Assembly: GCA_049317545.1 (NCBI GenBank)
Contig: JBMOIB010000163.1
Span: forward strand, 1-5,837
Direction: 5' to 3'
Source of the DNA: REEB506 sp049317545
GTDB lineage: Bacteria; Pseudomonadota; Alphaproteobacteria; Caulobacterales; Aquidulcibacteraceae
Length of the DNA: 5,837 nucleotides
The notes under the pieces were generated by a model that searched no databases, was not told the DNA's origin, and worked only from the letters and a program-made list of their open reading frames with translations. How positions within the stretch are numbered: the stretch's first letter is position 1; each line of letters begins with the position of its first letter. Both the position numbers and the translations under genes were made by a program. This document shows, piece after piece, positions 1 to 5,837 of this stretch.

Positions 1-319
1 CGGGTTTGGTGGGTTCGCCCCGCCAGGCTTCCCACGCGAGCCACCCGAGATAGGCCACGCCGCTCCAGCGCAGGACCTGGTAGAGCCCGGGCGCGGCGAG
101 CACCAGTTCGCCGATCCCGAACGCCGCCGCCACCATGTAAAACGCCAAGCCGGCCGTGATGCCGGCCACGGCGGCGAGGCCGACCAGGCGCCCGCGGGTC
201 GCGGCGAGCACCGCGAGCCACGACATGTTCGGCCCGGGCGTCAGCTCGATGAAAAAGACGGCGACGAGGAACGGCCAGATGGCGCCGGGGTCGATCGGCC
301 AGACTTGATGGGGGATCAC
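1..319 (-). CDS. LysE/RhtB-family amino-acid/metabolite exporter, N-terminal part (truncated by window edge)
   Basis: Inner-membrane efflux protein of the LysE/RhtB/RarD superfamily, whose members export amino acids or related small metabolites. About 106 N-terminal codons are visible; family members are usually about 200-210 residues, so roughly half is missing off the left edge. The first hydrophobic helix (IWPFLVAVFFIEL) runs into the family hallmark TPGPNM at about residues 28-33. A Gly/Ala-rich stretch (GRLVGLAAVAGITAGL) and a second and third hydrophobic segment ending in YLGWLAWEAW follow, which is the normal layout of this family. I chose a GTG start at 319-317 because no ATG lies before the TPGP motif and an in-frame stop occurs 18 bases upstream; no strong ribosome binding site is visible, so the start is uncertain. 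It lies 18 bases after the VOC gene and is probably co-transcribed with it. The exported substrate cannot be inferred. Confidence 0.85.
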   Translation of the reverse strand, partial: MIPHQVWPIDPGAIWPFLVAVFFIELTPGPNMSWLAVLAATRGRLVGLAAVAGITAGLAFYMVAAAFGIGELVLAAPGLYQVLRWSGVAYLGWLAWEAWRGEPTKP

Positions 320-337
320 GCGTGCAGCCGCGCGCCG

Positions 338-739
338 TTACGTTCCATGACGCACGGCTTCGATCTTGTTGCCGTCGAGGTCGCGCACGAAGGCGCCGTA
401 ATAGTCCGGATGATATTCAGAGCGCAGGCCCGGGCTGCCGTCGTCGTGGCCCCCGTGCTCGACCGCGGCGATGTAGAAGGCGTCCACCGCCGCGCGCGAC
501 GGCGCCGCGAACGCCAGGTGCACGCCATTGCCGGCCGAGGGCGCGCCGCGGTTCAAGGGCAGGCCGATCCAGAACACCGGCTTGCCGCTCGCGTCGCCGT
601 AGCCGACCGAAACGAGTTCGCCGCTCGGCAGTCTCGTCGGCATGACCGCCGTCATGCCCAGTGGGGCGAGCACGGCGTCATAGAAGGCCTTCGCGCGGGC
701 GACGTCGCTGACGCCGATGGAGACGTGATCGAGAGGCAT
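338..739 (-). CDS. VOC/glyoxalase-family protein
   Basis: A 133-residue protein of the vicinal oxygen chelate fold (glyoxalase I / extradiol dioxygenase / bleomycin-resistance superfamily). It opens with the typical LDHVSIGVSD strand (His5), followed by the helix RAKAFYDAVLAPLGM. The second half carries GVHLAF (His74) and closes with DLDGNKIEAV (Glu127). His5, His74 and Glu127 sit where metal ligands lie in this fold, so a metal-dependent enzyme is plausible. Length is normal for a single-domain member. The reading frame continues upstream to an ATG at 790, but I chose the ATG at 739: the conserved fold begins exactly there and a good Shine-Dalgarno (AAAGGA) stands just upstream, overlapping the TAA of the preceding hydrolase gene. 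That coupling with an 11-base gap suggests one operon. The substrate is unknown; lactoylglutathione lyase activity should not be assumed. Confidence 0.9.
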   Translation of the reverse strand: MPLDHVSIGVSDVARAKAFYDAVLAPLGMTAVMPTRLPSGELVSVGYGDASGKPVFWIGLPLNRGAPSAGNGVHLAFAAPSRAAVDAFYIAAVEHGGHDDGSPGLRSEYHPDYYGAFVRDLDGNKIEAVRHGT

Positions 740-750
740 GGAGCATTCCT

Positions 751-1419
751 TTAGGTGTGGGCGTCGAACAGCGCGCGCGTGCGCGCCCATGCGAGGTCGG
801 CCTGGACGGGATCATGGTCGCCGCCGCGGTCCGAGAAAAAGCCGTGCCCGGCCGGATAGAGGTAGATCGGCACGTTCGGATGCGCCGCGCGGACCTGATC
901 GACGTCCGTCATGGGAATGTGAGGATCGCGCTCCCCGTAATGCAACGCGATCGGCGCGCTGGGCGTCTCGTCAAGAAGGCCGATGATCATGCGGCCATAG
1001 AAACCGCTCGCGGCCGTAAGCCCCGTGCAGCGGCAAGCGGCGAGCCAGGCGACTGTGCCGCCCCAGCAGAAGCCCGCCACGTAAACGGGTCCGCCGTCGC
1101 CCGCGAGCGAGTCGATCGCGGTCTGGCAATCGGCGGCGACTTGCGTCCAGGAGGAGGCGGCGACCGCCGCGCGCGCCTTGGCGTAGCCCGCTTCGTCGAA
1201 GCCGGCGTCGAATGCGGGGTCGATGCGTGCGAAAAAGGCCGGCGCGAGGACATCGTAGCCATCCGCGGCGAAACGATCGGCGAGGGCGCGCATATTGGCG
1301 TTCACGCCAAAAATCTCCTGCACCAACAGGAGGCCGCCGCGGCGCGAACCGATCGCCGGCGCGGCATAGGCGGGCAGGGGCGCGCCGTCGAAGCGGCTTT
1401 TCAGGTCGATCCAGGGCAT
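751..1419 (-). CDS. dienelactone hydrolase family protein (alpha/beta hydrolase)
   Basis: A 222-residue cytoplasmic alpha/beta hydrolase of the dienelactone hydrolase family; the founding member opens the dienelactone ring in chlorocatechol degradation. The full Cys-Asp-His triad is visible: Cys118 in the nucleophile elbow GFCWGG, Asp165 in GERDPHIP and His192 in PAGHGFFSD. Glu35 in QEIFGVN matches the conserved glutamate that modulates the cysteine in this family. The strand/helix segment YDVLAPAFF (about 55-63) is also typical. Length is near the usual 220-240. The open frame extends upstream to 1692, but that part lies antisense to the protease gene and has no family similarity, so the ATG at 1419 is preferred. 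A strong ribosome binding site is not evident there. It is the first gene of a probable operon with the VOC protein and LysE-type exporter. Many homologues are not true dienelactone hydrolases, so the substrate stays open. Confidence 0.92.
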   Translation of the reverse strand: MPWIDLKSRFDGAPLPAYAAPAIGSRRGGLLLVQEIFGVNANMRALADRFAADGYDVLAPAFFARIDPAFDAGFDEAGYAKARAAVAASSWTQVAADCQTAIDSLAGDGGPVYVAGFCWGGTVAWLAACRCTGLTAASGFYGRMIIGLLDETPSAPIALHYGERDPHIPMTDVDQVRAAHPNVPIYLYPAGHGFFSDRGGDHDPVQADLAWARTRALFDAHT

Positions 1420-1493
1420 GCGGTGTTTTGCCTGCAGCGGCGCGCGCCTGCAATGGCGGTTGCGGGGGGGCGTGAGCGGCGCATACTGGGCGC

Positions 1494-1498
1494 GGAGG
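1494..1498 (+). promoter_or_regulatory. ribosome binding site of the aspartic protease gene
   Basis: GGAGG, six bases before the ATG at 1505. It decides the start: the reading frame is open back to an ATG at 1418, but those extra 29 codons lack a comparable site and would put hydrophilic residues in front of the signal peptide. Confidence 0.8.
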
Positions 1499-1504
1499 TC
1501 GACC

Positions 1505-2485
1505 ATGCGTCGCGCCCTGAACGCCGTTGTGCTGATCGCCATCGCCCTTGCAGGATCAGTGATCGCGCGCGCCGGCGTCGCGCCGCCGGTGGCCAATCCC
1601 GCCGCGAGCGCCACCGTCAGCGATGAGGCGGAATTCGCCATTCCCACCCGCAAAGACCGCATTGGCCGCATTCTCGCGCCGGTCTTCGTCAATGGCCGCG
1701 GCCCCTACCGGTTCATGGTCGACACCGGCGCCAATTCCTCGGTGATCAGTCCGCGGCTCGCAGACGAACTTGGCCTTGCCCCCACGCCCAATAGCGAACG
1801 CGCAACGGTGCACGGCGTCACCGGCATGCGCGAGGCGCCGACGGTCGCGATCGCATCGCTGCGCGCCGATCGCATCGAGCGCGTCAATCTGCGATTGCCG
1901 GTGATCGACGGCGGCGTGCTTTTGGACGCCGACGGCGTGTTCGGGGCGGACGCGCTGGTGGGGCGGCGGCTGTTGGTCGATTTCGTCGATGATCGCATCG
2001 AGATCGCGCCGAGCGGGCGGGCCCGCCCGCTGCCTGGCTCCGTGAAGATCAGCGGCACGTTGCGCTTTGGCCAATTGCTGATGACCCGTGCAAGGGTCAG
2101 CGGGGTTTCGGTCGCGGCGGTGATCGACACCGGCGCAGAACGCACGATCGGCAACCGTGCGCTCCTGGAGGCCCTGCGCGCCAAGCGCGCCGGCATGAAG
2201 GAGTTCGGCGCGGTCATGTTTTCCGGCGCGTCCGGGATCGCAATGAGCGGCGAATTGATCTTCACGCCGCTTGTCGACATGGGCGGTCTTCAGGTCGCCA
2301 ACATTCCCCTCGTGATCGCCGACGCGCACGTCTTCGACGTGTGGCGCCTGAAGAACGAACCGGCGCTGCTCGTCGGCATGGACGTGCTCGGCCAGGCCAG
2401 AGCCATGGCGATCGACTATCGGCGCTCCGAGATGGAACTCGTTCTGGATCCGGCCAACGCGACAGCGGCGCGACGGAAACGCTGA
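1505..2485 (+). CDS. secreted retropepsin-like aspartic protease with two DTGA motifs
   Basis: A 326-residue protein built as two retropepsin-like lobes in one chain. Residues 1-23 form a signal peptide (MRR, then a hydrophobic core, with a likely ARA|G cleavage), so it should act in the periplasm or be membrane-attached. Lobe 1 has FMVDTGANSSVIS with catalytic Asp73 and a later DGVFGADAL element (about 143-151) followed by VDFVDDRIEI. Lobe 2 repeats the pattern: AVIDTGAERTIGN with Asp208, then LLVGMDVL (about 288-295) followed by AIDYRRSEMEL. Retroviral and many bacterial retropepsins carry one DTG and work as homodimers; having both aspartates in one chain suggests a pepsin-like pseudo-dimer. 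The DTGA, GADAL/GMDVL and trailing strand elements match bacterial Asp_protease_2/gag-asp families. Its target is unknown. It diverges from the hydrolase gene across 85 bases, with no convincing promoter, and converges on ychF with 10 bases between stops. Confidence 0.9.
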   Translation: MRRALNAVVLIAIALAGSVIARAGVAPPVANPAASATVSDEAEFAIPTRKDRIGRILAPVFVNGRGPYRFMVDTGANSSVISPRLADELGLAPTPNSERATVHGVTGMREAPTVAIASLRADRIERVNLRLPVIDGGVLLDADGVFGADALVGRRLLVDFVDDRIEIAPSGRARPLPGSVKISGTLRFGQLLMTRARVSGVSVAAVIDTGAERTIGNRALLEALRAKRAGMKEFGAVMFSGASGIAMSGELIFTPLVDMGGLQVANIPLVIADAHVFDVWRLKNEPALLVGMDVLGQARAMAIDYRRSEMELVLDPANATAARRKR

Positions 2486-2495
2486 GCAGAACCGA

Positions 2496-3593
<1,098 letters not shown>

Positions 3594-3774
3594 GATGACC
3601 CGTCCTCGTGGGCGGTCCGACCGCCAGGGTCCGCCTTCCTATCGTTGTCCCCGCCGGGCGCCAATCGCCCAATGCGCGAGACCAGTTAAAGATTCTCCGC
3701 GCGCGAGGAATAAGGGCTTCGACGGTGCGTTTTCCACAGTGCGCACAATAGGTTGTCGCTGCGAGGGTAGGGTC
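3594..3774. other. divergent intergenic region with two perfect inverted repeats
   Basis: This 181-base spacer must hold the promoters for both ychF (leftward) and the small secreted protein gene (rightward). I could not identify a convincing -35/-10 pair for either. It contains two perfect hairpins that would lie in the ychF leader if transcription starts far enough upstream: 3611-3625 (GGCGGT, loop CCG, ACCGCC) just before the ribosome binding site, and 3656-3670 (GGGCG, loop CCAAT, CGCCC). It also contains one GANTC site at about 3690-3694, the CcrM methylation motif of alphaproteobacteria, and a palindrome GTGCGCAC at 3739-3746. Function of these is inference only. Confidence 0.5.
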
Positions 3775-4164
3775 ATGACGGGGAAGAAGACGGGCTTCGG
3801 CTCCTTGATGATGTTTCTGTCCATTCAGGCGGCGATGTTCATGGCCCCGGCGGCCGCGCAAGTCCCGGCTCCGACCGAGCCGCGCGCCGACGCTGTAGCC
3901 CATGAATCCGGCCCGCTTGAAGGCTTGTCCGGTCTCGCAGAGCGCCTGAACGACGCTGCGGCGGACGCCTTCTCGTTCCGTTGGTTCGAAGCGCCGACCC
4001 CTGAAAACCATGTCCAGATCGAGACTGACGCCGCAGCCACGCTGGCGGCGACGGTCGAGGTCAGCATGGCGGCCTGGACGTTCGAGCCGGCCTTTGAGAC
4101 CGCCGACCTCGCCGCGCTGGTGAAGACGGCCGTTGAGTCCGCCCAGGGCGACTGGCTGTTCTGA
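3775..4164 (+). CDS. small acidic secreted protein of unknown function
   Basis: A 129-residue protein I do not recognise. The N-terminus is a textbook Sec signal peptide: MTGKK, a hydrophobic core (LMMFLSIQAAMFM) and a likely signal-peptidase I site APAAA|Q after residue 28. The mature part (about 101 residues) has no cysteine and is strongly acidic, with about 17 Asp/Glu against about 4 Lys/Arg. It appears to have two helical stretches (about 46-65 and 109-123), aromatic residues in FSFRWFEAP (66-74), and ends in WLF. The start at 3775 is supported by GAGGG at 3763-3767, seven bases upstream; the frame is open further left to 3499, but that part overlaps ychF antisense. It sits opposite in orientation between ychF and pth, and its stop lies 33 bases from the pth stop. 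A periplasmic or exported role is inferred from the signal peptide alone. Its being a true gene rests on the signal peptide and ribosome binding site. Confidence 0.72.
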   Translation: MTGKKTGFGSLMMFLSIQAAMFMAPAAAQVPAPTEPRADAVAHESGPLEGLSGLAERLNDAAADAFSFRWFEAPTPENHVQIETDAAATLAATVEVSMAAWTFEPAFETADLAALVKTAVESAQGDWLF

Positions 4165-4197
4165 GCCAGGCTCTCCAAGGACGTCGCCAAGTCTAGA

Positions 4198-4809
4198 TTA
4201 TTCACCCTCTCCCGGCGGTCCGCGCCGGGCCGGCGCCTTTTCGGCCGGCGCAAGGCGCAGCACTTCGGCCTGGTATTTCTCATCTTCGCCCGCCGCGAGG
4301 AGCGGCGCGGCGCGCGCGCACGCGTCGATCAAGGCGGCGACCCATTCGGCGTCGGATTTCGGGATTTCGCCCAAAACATAGTTCTGGACCGCGTCCTTGG
4401 CGCCGGGATGGCCCATGCCGAGCCGGGCGCGCCGGAAGTCATCGCCGATATGGGCTGTGATCGAGCGTACGCCGTTGTTGCCCGCTGCGCCGCCGCCGCG
4501 CTTCATCCGGAACCGTCCGGGCGCGAGGTCGATCTCGTCGTAGAAGGCCACGACGTCGCCCGGCGTCAGCTTGTGGAAGCGCATGGCCTCGCCAACCGCC
4601 TGGCCCGCCTCATTGTAGAAGGTCTGCGGCTTCATCAGCAGCGTCTTCACGCCGTCGATCTCGCCGTCGGCGATCTCGCTTTGGAACTTCTTGCGCCACG
4701 CGCCGAAGCGATGGACGTCAGCGAAGGCGTCCATGGCGAGGAACCCGACATTATGCCGGGTCTTGGCGTATTTCGGACCGGGATTGCCGAGGCCGACCAG
4801 CAAGAGCAT
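4198..4809 (-). CDS. pth: peptidyl-tRNA hydrolase (Pth)
   Basis: A 203-residue cytoplasmic enzyme that hydrolyses the ester bond of peptidyl-tRNA released from stalled ribosomes, recycling tRNA. The N-terminal VGLGNPGPKY contains Asn9 and is followed by TRHNVGF with catalytic His19 (E. coli Asn10 and His20). KPQTFYNEAG (60-69) carries Asn66 of the active site, and FYDEIDLAPG carries Asp91, equivalent to the E. coli Asp93 that activates His. The substrate-binding RGGGAAGNNG loop (about 104-113) is intact. The C-terminal tail (about 185-203, Ala/Pro/Arg/Glu-rich) is longer than in E. coli and looks disordered. A weak GGGA element precedes the ATG. It lies 51 bases downstream of rplY on the same strand, the common arrangement in alphaproteobacteria, and is probably expressed from the rplY promoter. 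A GC-rich inverted repeat (4222-4251) is embedded in its last codons. Confidence 0.98.
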   Translation of the reverse strand: MLLLVGLGNPGPKYAKTRHNVGFLAMDAFADVHRFGAWRKKFQSEIADGEIDGVKTLLMKPQTFYNEAGQAVGEAMRFHKLTPGDVVAFYDEIDLAPGRFRMKRGGGAAGNNGVRSITAHIGDDFRRARLGMGHPGAKDAVQNYVLGEIPKSDAEWVAALIDACARAAPLLAAGEDEKYQAEVLRLAPAEKAPARRGPPGEGE

Positions 4810-4830
4810 GGCGGACGTCCCAAATCAGGC

Positions 4831-4858
4831 GCGCCGCGGGCGCCCCGCAGGGCGGCGC
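4831..4858 (-). terminator. intercistronic GC-rich stem-loop between rplY and pth (possible attenuator)
   Basis: Directly after the rplY stop codon, GCGCCGC (4831-4837) is exactly complementary to GCGGCGC (4852-4858), giving a 7-bp stem. An alternative inner hairpin is GCGGG-CGC-CCCGC at 4836-4848. On the minus-strand transcript the stem is followed only by a weak T run (GATTTG), so it is not a canonical strong terminator. It may act as a partial attenuator or an mRNA-stabilising 3' end for rplY, letting the ribosomal protein be made in excess over pth. Confidence 0.3.
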
Positions 4859-4860
4859 AA

Positions 4861-5508
4861 TTACTTCTTGTCGCCCTTTTTGGCGGGCGCCGCTTTGGCT
4901 GCAGCCGCCGGGGCGGCGGCAGCGGGCTCAGCCGGAGCCTTGTCGGCGCCGCGGCCGGTCAGCGTCATGATCGTCATGTCGCGGTTGCGGACCGCGGGGG
5001 TGCAGCCCGGCGGCAGTTCGATCGCGGAAAGGTGGACCACCGCGCCGATGTCGAGCGCAGAGATGTCGACCATGATTTCTTCGGGGATCCGCGTCGCCGG
5101 CACCCGCAGACGCAGGACGTGCTCGACGATGCTGAGCGCGCCGCCGCGCTTCAGGCCGGGGGACACTTCGTGGCCCTTGGCGTGGACCGGCACGCCGACC
5201 TCGATGACCGAGTTCTCGTCGACGCGGTAAAGGTCGAGATGGACCGGCTCTTCGGTGACGGGATGATATTGGATCGCCTTCGGAATGACCGGCTGCTTCT
5301 CGCCCTTGTGGTCGAGCGTGATCAGGTGGGCGATGAACTTGCCCGAGCGCAGGGCCTTTTTCAGTTCCGTCGCCTTAACCTCGATCGGCACCGAGCCGCG
5401 GTCGCCGCCGTAAAGGACGCCTGGAACGAAGCCCGAGCGGCGCGTCGTGCGGGCTGCGCCCGTGCCGACCGCTTCGCGACGCTCAACCGAAAGAACGATG
5501 CCCGCCAT
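4861..5508 (-). CDS. rplY: 50S ribosomal protein L25/general stress protein Ctc (TL5 type)
   Basis: A 215-residue 5S-rRNA-binding protein of the large ribosomal subunit, of the long two-domain (TL5/Ctc) form; the E. coli L25 is a single domain of 94 residues. The N-terminal domain (about 1-95) shows RREAVGTGAARTTRRSGFVPGVLYG and the hallmark IQYHPVTEEPVHLDLYRV region (79-96). The C-terminal domain (about 97-185) has SPGLKRGGAL (116-125), IPEEIMVDISALDIG (141-155) and IELPPG (163-168), all typical. The tail (about 188-215) is Ala/Pro/Lys-rich and low in complexity, as is common in alphaproteobacterial homologues. The ATG at 5508 is preceded by GAGGA (5514-5518) at a five-base spacing. It is the promoter-proximal gene of the rplY-pth unit. 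The prs gene that often lies upstream in related genomes is not in the 329 bases available. Confidence 0.98.
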   Translation of the reverse strand: MAGIVLSVERREAVGTGAARTTRRSGFVPGVLYGGDRGSVPIEVKATELKKALRSGKFIAHLITLDHKGEKQPVIPKAIQYHPVTEEPVHLDLYRVDENSVIEVGVPVHAKGHEVSPGLKRGGALSIVEHVLRLRVPATRIPEEIMVDISALDIGAVVHLSAIELPPGCTPAVRNRDMTIMTLTGRGADKAPAEPAAAAPAAAAKAAPAKKGDKK

Positions 5509-5589
5509 GGGGGTCCTCTATAACGCCAATAGGAAGCGCTGCGCCCGGAAGGGGCCGCTGCGCCGCCTGCAAACCCTAAGGAAGCGGGG

Positions 5590-5618
5590 CATATAGCTGA
5601 ACGGGCGAGGGCGTGCAA
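5590..5618 (-). promoter_or_regulatory. probable sigma70-type promoter of rplY-pth
   Basis: Reading leftward, a -35 box TTGCAC (5618-5613) is followed by a -10 box TATATG (5595-5590) with a 17-base spacer, or CTATAT with 16. The AT-rich -10 stands out in very GC-rich surroundings. Transcription would start near 5583 and give a leader of about 75 bases before the rplY ATG, ending in the GAGGA ribosome binding site. The leader contains CGCTGCGCC twice (5537-5545 and 5556-5564). Confidence 0.6.
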
Positions 5619-5714
5619 TGGGGATGGGAGTGTGGGGCTGAGCCGCCTGGGCGCACTTGGGGACTACGGATGTCGGGTCGGATATGGCTCGAGCCGCTGG
5701 GCGATCGACCTGCC

Positions 5715-5732
5715 GCGTTCATTCCTTAACGC
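5715..5732. repeat. short inverted repeat
   Basis: GCGTT (5715-5719) and AACGC (5728-5732) are exactly complementary around an 8-base spacer containing TTAA overlap. It could be a weak hairpin or a protein-binding site; five-base arms are short enough to occur by chance. Confidence 0.3.
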
Positions 5733-5782
5733 CCCATCGCGCGAGCGGTAGCGCCCTCGACGCGCCAATGGCCAAGCTCTCG

Positions 5783-5816
5783 ATCGCGATGTGAGTGGCA
5801 TCGCGATGTGAGTGGC
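5783..5816. repeat. perfect 17-bp tandem direct repeat (two copies)
   Basis: The unit ATCGCGATGTGAGTGGC occurs at 5783-5799 and again, without a mismatch or gap, at 5800-5816. Each unit begins with the 8-base palindrome ATCGCGAT. Two exact adjacent copies in non-coding DNA point to a recent slippage duplication or to a paired binding site for a regulator of the gene beyond the right edge. Confidence 0.85.
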
Positions 5817-5837
5817 GTAGAGACGCCTCGCCGCCAA

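Larger units (their letters stand above)
5619..5837. other. non-coding stretch upstream of the rplY promoter
   Basis: No convincing gene, tRNA or rRNA was found on either strand. A 45-codon minus-strand frame beginning near 5725 has a purine stretch directly abutting its ATG, runs through the rplY promoter and shows no family features, so I did not call it. The stretch contains a short inverted repeat (5715-5732) and a 17-bp direct repeat (5783-5816). The neighbouring gene on the right is outside the window. Confidence 0.55.

Noticed and set aside
1460..1487. Possible promoter TTGCGG-16-CATACT for the protease gene
   Set aside because: Transcription would start at about the ribosome binding site itself, leaving almost no leader; the match is weak in GC-rich sequence.
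757..1626. 289-codon plus-strand frame opposite the hydrolase gene
   Set aside because: Antisense shadow of a gene with a complete catalytic triad; Arg/Ala-rich composition and no motif.
1420..1692. Upstream extension of the hydrolase reading frame to an ATG at 1692
   Set aside because: It runs antisense through the signal peptide and first lobe region of the protease gene, has no family similarity, and the hydrolase fold begins at the ATG at 1419.
3730..3738. TTTTCCACA, resembling a DnaA box
   Set aside because: A single relaxed match with no neighbouring boxes or AT-rich unwinding region; not evidence of an origin.
4164..4176. Palindrome GAGCCAGGCTC after the secreted protein stop as a terminator
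   Set aside because: Full pairing would leave a one-base loop and no T run follows, so it is not a plausible intrinsic terminator.
3825..4283. 152-codon minus-strand frame opposite the small secreted protein
   Set aside because: Overlaps the end of pth and the secreted protein gene; Ser/Ala-rich, no ribosome binding site or motif. The plus-strand frame with signal peptide and ribosome binding site is better supported.
4408..5523. 371-codon open frame on the plus strand opposite pth and rplY
   Set aside because: It is a shadow of two certain minus-strand genes caused by high GC; its protein is Arg/Asp/Gly-rich with no recognisable domain and it spans the pth-rplY gap.
5640..5740. tRNA-like GTTCATTCC element
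   Set aside because: No matching acceptor, D or anticodon arms could be folded around it.

Overview
This is a GC-rich window of bacterial chromosome, most likely from an alphaproteobacterium. The evidence is the strong G/C bias at third codon positions, the L25 (TL5/Ctc-type) protein with an Ala/Lys-rich tail, the rplY-pth-ychF gene set, and the general look of the proteins. Genus and species cannot be read from the sequence. There is no sign of a phage, transposon, CRISPR array, rRNA or tRNA. Most of the window is ordinary chromosome.

Left part (1-1419, minus strand): a compact three-gene run, read right to left. It holds a dienelactone-hydrolase-family alpha/beta hydrolase, a small VOC/glyoxalase-family protein and a LysE/RhtB-type exporter cut off by the window edge. 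The gaps are 11 and 18 bases, so these are probably one transcript. A small-molecule catabolism or detoxification role with efflux is plausible, but no substrate can be named.

Middle (1505-2485, plus strand): a secreted or periplasmic retropepsin-like aspartic protease with two DTGA active-site motifs in one chain. It is divergent from the hydrolase operon and convergent with ychF, with only 10 bases between the two stop codons.

Right part (2496-5508): the housekeeping genes rplY (ribosomal protein L25), pth (peptidyl-tRNA hydrolase) and ychF (translation-linked P-loop ATPase), all on the minus strand. All three act at or near the ribosome. Between pth and ychF sits a plus-strand gene for a small acidic protein with a signal peptide (3775-4164), which breaks the run and means ychF needs its own promoter. 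A good sigma70-like promoter lies upstream of rplY. GC-rich stem-loops lie between rplY and pth and in the ychF leader.

Far right (5509-5837): about 330 bases with no convincing gene. They hold the rplY promoter and leader, a short inverted repeat and a perfect 17-bp direct tandem repeat near the edge. I found no clear new biological system. The most interesting items are the single-chain double-DTGA protease, the unknown secreted protein inserted between pth and ychF, and the possible RNA structures around the translation genes.
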